A DNA stretch of 5,939 bases, from positions 1 to 5,939 of the forward strand of contig JAXIPA010000088.1 in NCBI GenBank assembly GCA_045403145.1, written 5' to 3'. A program made the position numbers and the translations under genes. The DNA comes from JAJYKN01 sp045403145. Lineage in GTDB: Bacteria > Nitrospirota > UBA9217. Below are positions 1 through 5,339 of the stretch, in pieces. The notes beneath the pieces were generated by a model. That model was not told where the DNA came from, ran no database searches, and saw only the letters and a list, made by a program, of their open reading frames with translations. Each line of letters starts with the position of its first letter. Positions within the stretch are counted from its first letter, which is position 1.

Positions 1-1
1 C

Positions 2-454
2 CTGCGCCACGCGTCCATGATCCTCATGGCGCTGCCGTTCGGACTGATCGGCGGTATACTGGCATTGTTTCTGTCCGGGCAGTACCTGAGCGTGCCGGCG
101 TCCGTGGGGTTCATCTCGCTCTTCGGCGTCGCGGTCCTGAACGGCATGGTACTCATATCGGCCATCAACGAGCTCAGGGAGGAGGGGACGGATCTCAATG
201 AGGCCATTACCGCGGGATGCGAGCGGAGGCTCAGGCCGGTGCTCATGACCGCCCTTGTCGCCATTCTGGGCTTGGCCCCCATGCTGTTCGCCTCAGGACC
301 GGGCTCGGAGGTCCAGAAGCCGCTGGCAGCGGTGATGATAGGCGGTCTCATCACCTCGACGCTCATGACGCTGCTGGTGCTTCCGGTGCTCTATAGAAGG
401 TTCGAAAGCAAACAAGTCGCTTCCTCTATAAACGGAAACTCAAGACAGAAATAA
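2..454 (+). CDS. RND heavy-metal efflux permease (CusA/CzcA-like), C-terminal part
   Basis: This is the last 150 residues of an inner-membrane proton-driven RND pump; the reading frame is open at the left edge, so the gene begins outside the window. Four hydrophobic segments are visible: MILMALPFGLIGGILALFL, the VGFISLFGVAVLNGMVLIS region, PVLMTALVAILGLAPMLFA, and AVMIGGLITSTLMTLLVLP. They match the final helices of the family. Motifs typical of CusA/CzcA-type pumps are present: NGMVLISAINELREEG, RLRPVLMTALVAILG, and GSEVQKPLAAVMIGGL followed by LVLPVLYRRFE. Such pumps export Cu/Ag or Co/Zn/Cd with a periplasmic adaptor and an outer-membrane channel. The metal cannot be told from this fragment because the ion-relay helices are missing. 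The hydrophilic tail of about 15 residues after YRRFE looks normal in length. The next complete gene, a secreted beta-barrel protein, could be a partner but is separated by 165 bp. Confidence 0.9.
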   Translation: MRHASMILMALPFGLIGGILALFLSGQYLSVPASVGFISLFGVAVLNGMVLISAINELREEGTDLNEAITAGCERRLRPVLMTALVAILGLAPMLFASGPGSEVQKPLAAVMIGGLITSTLMTLLVLPVLYRRFESKQVASSINGNSRQK

Positions 455-458
455 CAAA

Positions 459-590
459 GAGGGCGAAACTCAGATTCTGGAATTCAAACCGGAGCACAGG
501 TATAAACTGCTTCCCACGCGGATACCGACCTACATGAAAGGCGTCAGCCATTATGATATACTGGTCAACGGCGACCCGGTGGCGCAGTAA
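459..590 (+). pseudogene. Orphan C-terminal coding remnant, unknown product
   Basis: Between the RND gene and the beta-barrel gene one frame reads as protein-like sequence ending at a TAA (588-590). It includes KPEHRYKLLPTRIPTYMKG and then SHYDILVNGDPVAQ. The composition (mixed charged, aromatic and proline residues, no low complexity) looks like a genuine protein C-terminus. There is no ATG, GTG or TTG with a ribosome binding site at its 5' end, and an in-frame TAA lies upstream at 429-431. The simplest reading is a decayed or truncated gene whose 5' part was lost by deletion or rearrangement. An alternative is a frameshift or assembly error. I do not recognise the family. The evidence is frame composition only, so confidence is low. 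Confidence 0.35.
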
Positions 591-619
591 ACCGCCGGTA
601 CACTGAAAGGAGATAGCCG

Positions 620-1426
620 TTGAGAAGATATGCGATCATTGTGACTGTGATGGGGTGCCTCATTGCGTCGGCCTTGCCCGCCGCTGCTGACGAAGCAATG
701 AAGATTCAGGACAACTCGTTTTTGCTGGAGGAAGCCTACAACCAGGAGGACGGCGTGATCCAGCACATCCAGTCCTATGTGTACAACAAGGAAACACGGG
801 ACTGGCTCTACTCTTTCACCCAGGAATGGCCTGCGCCGAAGCAGGCGCACCAGTTGTCCTATACGATTCCCGTCGCCCATCTGCAGGAGGCCGACAATAC
901 CGGTTTGGGAGACATTGCGATCAATTATCGCTATCAGCTCATCATGAAAGGGCCTCTTGCCGTGTCGCCGAGGTTCTCGCTGATCCTGCCGACAGGCGAT
1001 GAAAAGAAGGGGATGGGAACGGGCGCTACCGGGTATCAGGTGAATCTTCCGGTCAGTGTTGAGCTCGGCCAGCAATGGGTGACCCATTGGAATGCGGGCG
1101 CTACTTTTACACCGGATGCGAAAGAGCCGGGAGGGTCAACGGCTGATACGTGGGGCTACAATCTGGGCGCGAGCGTCATCTGGCTTGCCGAAGAGACCTT
1201 CAACGTCATGACCGAGGTCGTCTGGAATTCAACGGAATCGGTTGAGCCCGGCGGATCGAAGCTGCGGGAGGAAACCTTCTTTGTCAATCCAGGAGTGCGA
1301 TTCGCCAGCAACTATAAATCCGGCCTCCAGGTTGTTCCCGGGCTTTCCTTCCCTATCGGGATCGGCGCGTCCCATGGAGAGTACGGAGCGCTGTTATACC
1401 TTTCTTTTGAGCACCCGCTGTTCTAA
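620..1426 (+). CDS. Secreted outer-membrane beta-barrel protein, putative transporter
   Basis: A protein of 268 residues starting with TTG, chosen because AAAGGAGA (606-613) sits at correct spacing and the following residues form a signal peptide. The signal has a basic MRR start, a hydrophobic stretch IIVTVMGCLIASALP, and a probable signal peptidase I site after ALPAAA before DEA. The C13 context (VMGC) is a poor lipobox. The mature part has alternating amphipathic strands such as HQLSYTIPVAHL, DIAINYRYQLI, AVSPRFSLILPTG and GYQVNLPVSVELG, with Gly/Asp/Asn turns. It ends in a terminal phenylalanine (SFEHPLF), a usual signal for outer-membrane barrel assembly. The LILPTGD strand-turn pattern is typical of the small 'transporter / MetA-pathway of phenol degradation-like' outer-membrane proteins often found beside efflux or metal genes. 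Substrate is unknown. It lies after the RND gene and before the ArsR promoter, so it probably belongs to the upstream unit. Confidence 0.75.
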   Translation: MRRYAIIVTVMGCLIASALPAAADEAMKIQDNSFLLEEAYNQEDGVIQHIQSYVYNKETRDWLYSFTQEWPAPKQAHQLSYTIPVAHLQEADNTGLGDIAINYRYQLIMKGPLAVSPRFSLILPTGDEKKGMGTGATGYQVNLPVSVELGQQWVTHWNAGATFTPDAKEPGGSTADTWGYNLGASVIWLAEETFNVMTEVVWNSTESVEPGGSKLREETFFVNPGVRFASNYKSGLQVVPGLSFPIGIGASHGEYGALLYLSFEHPLF

Positions 1427-1457
1427 CCCGCATATCTTCTCAAATTAGAACTTCATA

Positions 1458-1486
1458 TTGACATTTCCATAAAAACATAATAATAT
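1458..1486 (+). promoter_or_regulatory. Sigma70-type promoter of the arsR-selenoprotein cluster
   Basis: A perfect -35 hexamer TTGACA (1458-1463) is followed by a 17 bp spacer and a near-consensus -10 hexamer TAATAT (1481-1486). Transcription would start near 1493, about 20 bp before the ATG of the first ArsR gene. It is the clearest promoter in the window and drives the downstream cluster. The AT-rich near-palindrome overlapping the -10 suggests repression by an ArsR protein. Confidence 0.8.
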
Positions 1487-1497
1487 TTGCATATATT
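1482..1497 (+). promoter_or_regulatory. Probable ArsR operator, copy 1
   Basis: AATATTTGCATATATT is an imperfect palindrome (14 of 16 positions symmetric) covering the -10 box and predicted start of the cluster promoter. This is the usual place for ArsR-family repression. Its core ATATTTGCATAT (1483-1494) recurs exactly, in reverse complement, at 5294-5305 upstream of the MMPL transporter gene. That the first ArsR binds it is inference from position. Confidence 0.6.
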
Positions 1498-1514
1498 TTT
1501 AAAGGAGGCCCGTT

Positions 1515-1856
1515 ATGATTTCCATCGATAAGCGCATTGACCTGATGAAAGTCATCGCCCATCCCGTCCGGATCAAAATCCTTGAAGACCTCACACAGGG
1601 GGTTAAGTGCGTGAGTGACTTCGAGGAGTCCCTCGACATCAGCCAGCCGAATGTGTCCCAGCACCTGAAACTTCTCAAATCCCACCAGCTCGTCGACTAC
1701 TTCGTCGACGGAAGGCTCAAGTGTTACTTCCTCAAAGAACCTCTCATCCCCGATCTGCTCCAACTGCTCAAAAAAGAATATGAAGAGGACGTTCCCGCAC
1801 CGGCGTGCTGCCCGGTGACGAAAAAAGGCACTTATCCAGGCGAAAGGAGAAGATAG
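1515..1856 (+). CDS. ArsR-family metal(loid)- or thiol-responsive repressor (first copy)
   Basis: A protein of 113 residues with AAAGGAGG (1500-1507) ahead of its ATG. It is a winged-helix repressor of ArsR/SmtB type: IAHPVRIKILEDL (residues 14-26), a recognition helix around SQPNVSQHLKLLKSHQLV (43-60), and the wing VDGRLKCYFL (64-73). Cysteines are C32 in KCVSDF, where classic ArsR has its CVCDL metal-site motif but here only the first Cys remains, C70 in the wing, and a vicinal pair C98-C99 in the C-terminal tail (PACCPV). C32 with the tail pair could form a three-thiol As(III)-like or persulfide site; that is inference. The tail ends with a basic RRR. It is the first gene after the strong promoter and its operator-like site, so it is likely autoregulated. 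Its stop lies only 5 bp before the next gene, whose ribosome binding site sits inside its last codons. Confidence 0.9.
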   Translation: MISIDKRIDLMKVIAHPVRIKILEDLTQGVKCVSDFEESLDISQPNVSQHLKLLKSHQLVDYFVDGRLKCYFLKEPLIPDLLQLLKKEYEEDVPAPACCPVTKKGTYPGERRR

Positions 1857-1861
1857 CTGCG

Positions 1862-2122
1862 ATGAAGAAGAACACTATTACGCTGTATGTAAACGATCCG
1901 ATGGGCAAGCGCTGATTGTCCAACATGGAAGCCGCCGGTCGGGCGGAAAAGGAACTCGGCGCCGAAGTCCAGGTGCTAAAGAAGACCTCGACAGATTACG
2001 CACAGGAGAAGGACCCTCCGCCCTGTCCGTCCGTTGCGGTGAACGGCAGGTTCACTGCCTGGAACGACACAATAACGTACGAAGCGCTTAAGACCACGAT
2101 ACTGATCGACAGTGCAATATGA
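1862..2122 (+). CDS. Thioredoxin-fold selenoprotein, Sec at codon 18 (in-frame TGA)
   Basis: Read from the ATG at 1862 (AGGAGA at 1845-1850) to the TGA at 2120-2122, this encodes 86 residues with one internal TGA at 1913-1915 read as selenocysteine. Before it is a first beta strand, KKNTITLYVNDPMGKR; after it is a helix, LSNMEAAGRAEKELG, then strand AEVQVLKK and a cis-proline loop PPPCPSVAVNGRF. This is a small thioredoxin/glutaredoxin-like fold with U18 where the redox Cys at the start of the first helix belongs, and C55 just before the probable cis-Pro56. The usual partner Cys three residues before is Gly, so the site is G-K-R-U, not C-x-x-U. A SECIS-type hairpin follows the TGA. The part after the TGA has no ribosome binding site of its own. 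I recall families of thioredoxin-like (seleno)proteins, including one named SaoT in a proposed Sec-assisted organometal system; membership here is unverified. Partner genes suggest it reduces or passes chalcogen or metal to the DsrE-like proteins (inference). Confidence 0.8.
1913..1946 (+). promoter_or_regulatory. Candidate bacterial SECIS element for Sec18 of the thioredoxin-like gene
   Basis: After the TGA (1913-1915), CCGCC (1932-1936) pairs with GGCGG (1942-1946), leaving a small loop GGTCG; its first four bases GGTC resemble the apical loop of the E. coli fdhF SECIS as I remember it. The loop begins 21 nt after the TGA, inside the usual distance for SelB-dependent bacterial SECIS elements. 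The lower part of the helix is weak, so folding should be checked. Confidence 0.65.
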
Positions 2123-2132
2123 GGAGGCCGAT

Positions 2133-2489
2133 ATGCCGAAAACCGTTACGCTGTATTTGTCCACATCGCCCTATTCTTACGAGAACACCCTGACCTCCGT
2201 CCGCATCGCTGAATCGGCACTAAATAAGGGCCATACTGTCAACCTCATCGCCTCGGCTGACGGTGTTTATTGTTTCCTGACAAAACAGAAGGCAAAAGGC
2301 ATCCTGAATGCCGAGGAGGAATTTACCCGGCTCATACAAAAAGGGTTGAAGGTGTACCTCTGAGGCGGGTGCCTGAACTTTCGCCGTGCGGCGAAAGACG
2401 ACTATCTTGCAGGTGCGGAAGTCGGCTCTCTCAAAGGACTGTTTGCAACCATGGGAGAGTCCGATGTCTGGCTCAATGTCGGAGCATGA
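2133..2489 (+). CDS. DsrE/TusD-like selenoprotein, Sec at codon 77 (in-frame TGA)
   Basis: Starts at the ATG with GAGGAGG (2121-2127) ahead of it, and is read through an internal TGA (2361-2363) to the TGA at 2487-2489, giving 118 residues. It has the DsrE fold: strand TVTLYLSTSP, helix TSVRIAESALNKGH, strand TVNLIASADGVYCFL, helix NAEEEFTRLIQKG, then LKVYL-U-GGC-LNFRRAA, and a C-terminal strand ESDVWLNVG. Against TusD (remembered GVYNA region and GVALNICVAAALRRGV) the alignment places U77 exactly on the catalytic Cys78 that receives sulfur in the TusBCD relay. The motif is U77-G-G-C80, a Sec version of CxxC. Stopping at the internal TGA would remove the active site and about a third of the fold, while the sequence beyond it is recognisable DsrE. 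The length of 118 is close to TusD (128). It lies directly after the Sec thioredoxin-like gene (10 bp gap) and before TusC- and TusB-like genes, so it likely forms a DsrEFH-type complex in the cytoplasm. Sec in place of Cys would raise nucleophilicity (inference). Confidence 0.85.
2361..2397 (+). promoter_or_regulatory. Candidate bacterial SECIS element for Sec77 of the DsrE-like gene
   Basis: CTTTCGCC (2378-2385) and GGCGAAAG (2390-2397) form a perfect 8 bp stem closing the tetraloop GTGC. The loop begins 22 nt after the TGA, almost the same geometry as in the preceding gene. A G and U in the apical loop fit the SelB recognition pattern known from E. coli fdhF. The element lies inside the coding sequence, as expected for bacteria. 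Confidence 0.75.
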
Positions 2490-2502
2490 TATTAATTTCA
2501 TC

Positions 2503-2587
<85 letters not shown>

Positions 2588-2620
2588 AGATTTGTTGTCG
2601 AGATAAATTAGGAGGAAAAT

Positions 2621-2974
2621 ATGGCTAATGTTGCTATGATCCTGAAACGTTCGCCCTACGGCGATATTAACGCGGCTGAGGCCGTGCGGCATGCCCTGGG
2701 CGCAGTGTCATTCGAAATGAGCGTTGACCTGATCCTGGTGGACGGCGGTGTGCTGCTTGCAAAGAAAGGTCAAGATGACACGGGAACCGGGTTCACCAAT
2801 CTTGAAGGCACTCTTAAAGACTGTCTGGACATGGGAGTGGCGGTCTATGCGAACGACATCTCCCTGAAAACGCATCGATTGGGACAGGAAGACATGGTCG
2901 AAGGTGTAAAGGCCGTCAGCGGTAAAGACATTGCCGGCTTCTTGAAAGAAGCGAAAACGACAATGATATTCTAA
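2621..2974 (+). CDS. DsrF/TusC-like sulfur-relay protein
   Basis: 117 residues, GGAGG (2611-2615) before the ATG. The fold is DsrE-superfamily: NVAMILKRSPYGDINAAEAV (residues 3-22), a first strand and helix with the SPYG element typical of DsrF, then VDLILVDGGVLLAKKG, helix TNLEGTLKDCLD, strand GVAVYANDIS and final strand TTMIF. TusC ends similarly with a DVILRF-like strand. The position that holds the catalytic Cys in active family members (after the VAVYA strand) is Asn79, and the only Cys is C68 in the preceding helix, so this subunit is probably structural, as TusC is thought to be. It lies between the Sec TusD-like and TusB-like genes, in the dsrE-dsrF-dsrH order. Its stop overlaps a spurious upstream ATG of the next gene (TAATGG). 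Confidence 0.8.
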   Translation: MANVAMILKRSPYGDINAAEAVRHALGAVSFEMSVDLILVDGGVLLAKKGQDDTGTGFTNLEGTLKDCLDMGVAVYANDISLKTHRLGQEDMVEGVKAVSGKDIAGFLKEAKTTMIF

Positions 2975-2985
2975 TGGAGGCCAAT

Positions 2986-3267
2986 ATGATCGTGATGATA
3001 AAGAGCGCGCCGGATACGACCGATGGAGCGACCGGCCTGACCCTTGCGAAGGAAGGCGGGGCCGATATTGTCCTGCTGCAGAACGGTGTATATTTTGCTC
3101 AGAAAGAACGGATCGGGGATTTCCCCGGCACGGTGTACATGCTCGGCGACGACAAGAGGCTGCGGGGTCTCACGGATTCCGAGATGGATGGGCGAGTGAA
3201 AACCATCGACTACGACAAGTTGACGGACATTATCACGGGCGGAGATAAGGTGGTAGGGATGTTCTGA
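2986..3267 (+). CDS. DsrH/TusB-like sulfur-relay protein
   Basis: 93 residues. I chose the ATG at 2986, which has GGAGG (2976-2980) 5 bp upstream; the earlier ATG at 2974 would place that ribosome binding site inside the gene. The sequence follows the DsrH/TusB pattern: MIVMIKSAPDT (first strand), helix GLTLAKEGGADIVLL, QNGVYFAQK, strand TVYMLGDDKRLRGL, GRVKTIDYDKLTDII, and C-terminal DKVVGMF, where TusB/DsrH often ends with a DxVxSW-like strand. The protein has no cysteine at all, so it cannot be a thiol carrier and probably completes a hexamer-type TusBCD-like complex. It starts 11 bp after the preceding gene. The 64 bp that follow, before the SQR-like gene, hold no gene. Confidence 0.8.
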   Translation: MIVMIKSAPDTTDGATGLTLAKEGGADIVLLQNGVYFAQKERIGDFPGTVYMLGDDKRLRGLTDSEMDGRVKTIDYDKLTDIITGGDKVVGMF

Positions 3268-3331
3268 AACCGTGAGCTGTGACGCGTAATAAGTGAAGGG
3301 TGAGAAGAAAAAAAGAACTGGGGAGGACCTT

Positions 3332-4522
3332 ATGCCAAGGATCGTTGTGTTAGGGGGATCGTTCGGGGGATTGACAGCGGCCTTTGAACTGAAGCGGCTG
3401 CTCGGGAAAAAAGCGGATGTAACCGTGGTGAGCGACGATGACCGATTCGTGTTCCTGCCGTCCTTACCGTGGCTCATCATGGGATGGCGGAAGCCGGATG
3501 ACATCACGCTCAGGGTAAGCGAGATCCTGAAGCCGAAGGGAATCGAGTTTGTCCACGACGCCGCGAAACAGGTTGACCCGGATGCCTCGAAGGTCACCAC
3601 ATCCAATGGCAGGGAACTGCCCTACGATTTTCTCGTGATATCAACAGGCCCGCACCTTGCCTTTGACGAAATTCCAGGACTCGGGCCGGAAAAAGGATAC
3701 ACGGCCTGCACATTCACGCTCGACCATGCAGTGAAGACTGCCGCAACATGGAAGAGCGTTCTGGAAAACCCGGGACCGATCGTCCTCGGATCGTCGCAGA
3801 TGGTGAGTTGCTTTGGCCCGTCTTATGAGCTTGCTTTCGAAATGGACTCGGAGCTTCGGCGCAGGAAGATGCGTCACAAAGTTCCCATCATCTATCTCAC
3901 GTCGGAGCCCTATCTCGGCCACATGGGTGTGGGCGGACTCGGTAAATCAAAAACCTTCATGGAGAACGAGTTTGCCGAGAGGGACATCAAACCGCTCATT
4001 AGTCAGGCCATCCTGGAGGTGGCGCCCGGCGAGATACGGCTCAAGGACGGAAACAAAATCCCGTTCAAGCTCGCCATGATCGCACCTCCGTTTAAGGGTG
4101 TGCCTGCCGTCGCTCCCCTCGGCAATCCTCGCGGTTTCATCCCTGTGGACAAAAATTACCGGCACACGAAATTTAAGAATATTTTCGCCATCGGTGTTGC
4201 GATGGCGATTGCGCCGCCCGAGGCCACGCCGGTGCCGACAGGAGTCCCGAAGACCGGGTTCATGACGGTCAAGATGGCGGAGACTGCGGCAGCGACCATC
4301 GCATCGGATGTAACCGGTAAGACACCGCCTCTTGCGGACGAACTCGGCGTGGTCTGCCTCATGGACATGGGAAACACGGCAGCCATTATGAAGGCGTACC
4401 CGGTCCTCCCGCCGAGGCAGAGTTCATACATGAAGAAGGCGCACTGGGCGAAGTGGATGAAGCTGGGGTTTGAAAAATACTTCCTGTGGAAGATGAAAAG
4501 GGGGATGAGCAATCTGCCATGA
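3332..4522 (+). CDS. sqr: Sulfide:quinone oxidoreductase-like flavoprotein
   Basis: 396 residues from the ATG at 3332 (GGGAGG at 3321-3326); a longer in-frame start at 3293 adds a lysine-rich leader with no ribosome binding site and would delay the FAD motif. The N-terminal dinucleotide fold is RIVVLGGSFGGLTAAFELK (residues 3-21); a second motif is PGPIVLGSSQMVSCFGPSYE. Family features in order: CTFTLDHA (126-133), VPIIYLTSEPYLGHMGVGGLG, APPFKGVPAV, GFIPVDKNYR, NIFAIGVAMAI, TPVPTGVPKTGFM, VVCLMDMGNTA and the C-terminal FEKYFLWKMKRG helix for quinone/membrane attachment. C126, C160 and C342 match the three catalytic cysteines of bacterial SQR (about 127/159/353 in Rhodobacter, from memory). 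SQR oxidises sulfide, builds polysulfide or persulfide on these cysteines, and passes electrons to quinone. Here it follows three Tus-like genes that could accept the sulfane sulfur. An unusual substrate such as selenide is possible but unsupported. Confidence 0.85.
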   Translation: MPRIVVLGGSFGGLTAAFELKRLLGKKADVTVVSDDDRFVFLPSLPWLIMGWRKPDDITLRVSEILKPKGIEFVHDAAKQVDPDASKVTTSNGRELPYDFLVISTGPHLAFDEIPGLGPEKGYTACTFTLDHAVKTAATWKSVLENPGPIVLGSSQMVSCFGPSYELAFEMDSELRRRKMRHKVPIIYLTSEPYLGHMGVGGLGKSKTFMENEFAERDIKPLISQAILEVAPGEIRLKDGNKIPFKLAMIAPPFKGVPAVAPLGNPRGFIPVDKNYRHTKFKNIFAIGVAMAIAPPEATPVPTGVPKTGFMTVKMAETAAATIASDVTGKTPPLADELGVVCLMDMGNTAAIMKAYPVLPPRQSSYMKKAHWAKWMKLGFEKYFLWKMKRGMSNLP

Positions 4523-4827
4523 AAAATGAAATATTGGAGATTCATGCGGAATTTTGCAAGACCTTTGCGAATCCAACGCGGCTGGAGATACTTAATCTTC
4601 TTAAAGAAGAAGAAATGATCGTGACGGACATCACGGAAAGACTCGGCGTCCCGAAAGCGAATACCTCCCGTCATTTGAATCTCATGCGCCTGAAAAAGAT
4701 CGTTGTAAGAAGACGGGAAGGAGTAAATATTTACTACAGCATAGCGAATAAAAAAATTGTGGACGCTTGCGTCACCATGCAAAACGCCCTTGGGGAGTTA
4801 TTGGATGCCGCCTCGTCTTCCCGGTAA
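4519..4827 (+). CDS. ArsR-family repressor (second copy), possible persulfide sensor
   Basis: 102 residues if translated from the ATG that overlaps the SQR stop (ATGA at 4519-4522), a sign of translational coupling; an in-frame ATG at 4486 inside the SQR gene would add 11 hydrophilic residues and cannot be excluded. Winged helix: FCKTFANPTRLEILNLL (residues 12-28), MIVTDITERLGVPKANTSRH (33-52) with recognition helix to LNLMRLKKIV, wing RRREGVNIYYSI. The only cysteines are C13 in the first helix region and C84 in the last helix (VDACVTM). SqrR/BigR-type persulfide sensors use a pair of cysteines that crosslink through sulfane sulfur, one in the last helix; a C13-C84 pair could act in that way, but the first Cys is not in the SqrR position. 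Coupling to an SQR-like gene favours sulfide or persulfide response over metal response (inference). Confidence 0.85.
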   Translation: MKNEILEIHAEFCKTFANPTRLEILNLLKEEEMIVTDITERLGVPKANTSRHLNLMRLKKIVVRRREGVNIYYSIANKKIVDACVTMQNALGELLDAASSSR

Positions 4828-4863
4828 AGATATCCGACTGCAAACGAAAGGGGGACAACCGCC

Positions 4864-5286
4864 ATGTCAAAGATCGTAAAAAATGTTTCGGTGATGTGTT
4901 TCCATGATGAGCTTTGCCAGGTCTACAACGCGCTCATGACCGCGCTCAGCCTTCTGCGCGAAGGCTCCAAGGTCACGATGTTTTTCGGCTCTCGGGGCAT
5001 CAACGCCGTCCACAAGGAAAAGGTGAAGGAACTCAAATGTCTTCCCGACCAGCCGAAGGAAGAGGGCGACGCGGTGATGAAGAAGATGGAGGAAATGGAC
5101 CTGCCATCCGTCGAGGACCTGTTCTTCATGCTGATCGCAGAGGGAGCGACCGTACTTGCCTGCCCGTTGAATGTCTCGTTGTTCAATATTTCCCCAAAGC
5201 AGTTGATCGACGGCGTCAAGGTTGCCGATCCAGCAAAATACTACAAAGAAACAGTCATTCCCGCTGACATGAACCTGACTTTTTAG
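4864..5286 (+). CDS. DsrE2-like 'peroxiredoxin-like' protein of the DsrE superfamily
   Basis: 140 residues; AAAGGGGG (4847-4854) precedes the ATG. DsrE-type fold: strand VSVMCFH, helix QVYNALMTALSLLREG, strand KVTMFFGSRGINAVHK, then a helical insert of charged residues (QPKEEGDAVMKKMEEMDLP), helix SVEDLFFMLIAEG, strand ATVLACPLN, and SLFNISPKQLIDGVKVAD. The order strand-FFGxxGI-insert-ACPLN-x-elidGV is that of DsrE2-like proteins (often annotated peroxiredoxin-like), which sit with sulfur-transfer proteins such as TusA and rhodanese. C100 in LACP is the conserved family cysteine; C12, C18 and C59 are extra. No membrane segment. It lies in the same orientation 36 bp after the second ArsR and likely extends the cluster's set of sulfur carriers to four DsrE-superfamily proteins. 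Substrate not known. Confidence 0.8.
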   Translation: MSKIVKNVSVMCFHDELCQVYNALMTALSLLREGSKVTMFFGSRGINAVHKEKVKELKCLPDQPKEEGDAVMKKMEEMDLPSVEDLFFMLIAEGATVLACPLNVSLFNISPKQLIDGVKVADPAKYYKETVIPADMNLTF

Positions 5287-5293
5287 GGCCGAC

Positions 5294-5325
5294 ATATGCA
5301 AATATCGTTATATGATTATGCAAAT
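5294..5325 (+). promoter_or_regulatory. Probable ArsR operator, copy 2, upstream of the MMPL transporter
   Basis: ATATGCAAATAT (5294-5305) is the exact reverse complement of the core of the first operator-like site. TATGCAAAT occurs twice in direct orientation, at 5295-5303 and 5317-5325, 22 bp apart (about two helical turns). A possible -10 TATGAT (5311-5316) lies between them, with only a weak -35 candidate. This suggests a second promoter for the transporter under the same regulator. Confidence 0.55.
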
Positions 5326-5339
5326 CGGAGGAGGTGTGC

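Noticed and set aside
551..1087. Minus-strand open frame of 178 codons opposite the beta-barrel gene
   Set aside because: Antisense shadow; the plus strand has a signal peptide, strands and terminal phenylalanine.
1916..2122. Independent gene starting at the TTG after the first TGA
   Set aside because: No ribosome binding site before the TTG, and it would lack the first strand and redox residue, both found in frame upstream from a proper ATG.
2112..2132. Earlier ATG at 2112 as the start of the DsrE-like gene
   Set aside because: It would lie inside the previous gene and put the GAGGAGG ribosome binding site inside the coding sequence; the ATG at 2133 is well spaced.
2361..2363. TGA as the true stop of a shortened 76-residue DsrE protein, or a sequencing error for TGC/TGT
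   Set aside because: The following 41 codons continue the DsrE fold and a SECIS-like hairpin is present; a second gene next to it has the same arrangement. A truncated paralog or a base error is possible but less likely.
3268..3331. Possible terminator or small repeat between the TusB-like and SQR-like genes (GTGA-rich stretch)
   Set aside because: No convincing hairpin with a T run; the short GTGA-like repeats are too degenerate to call.
2971..3606. Long minus-strand open frame of 211 codons opposite the TusB-like and SQR-like genes
   Set aside because: Antisense shadow of two clearly conserved genes; no plausible domain or ribosome binding site.
4156..4782. Minus-strand open frame of 208 codons opposite the SQR end and second ArsR
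   Set aside because: Product is low-complexity antisense of recognised genes; the plus-strand genes explain the region.
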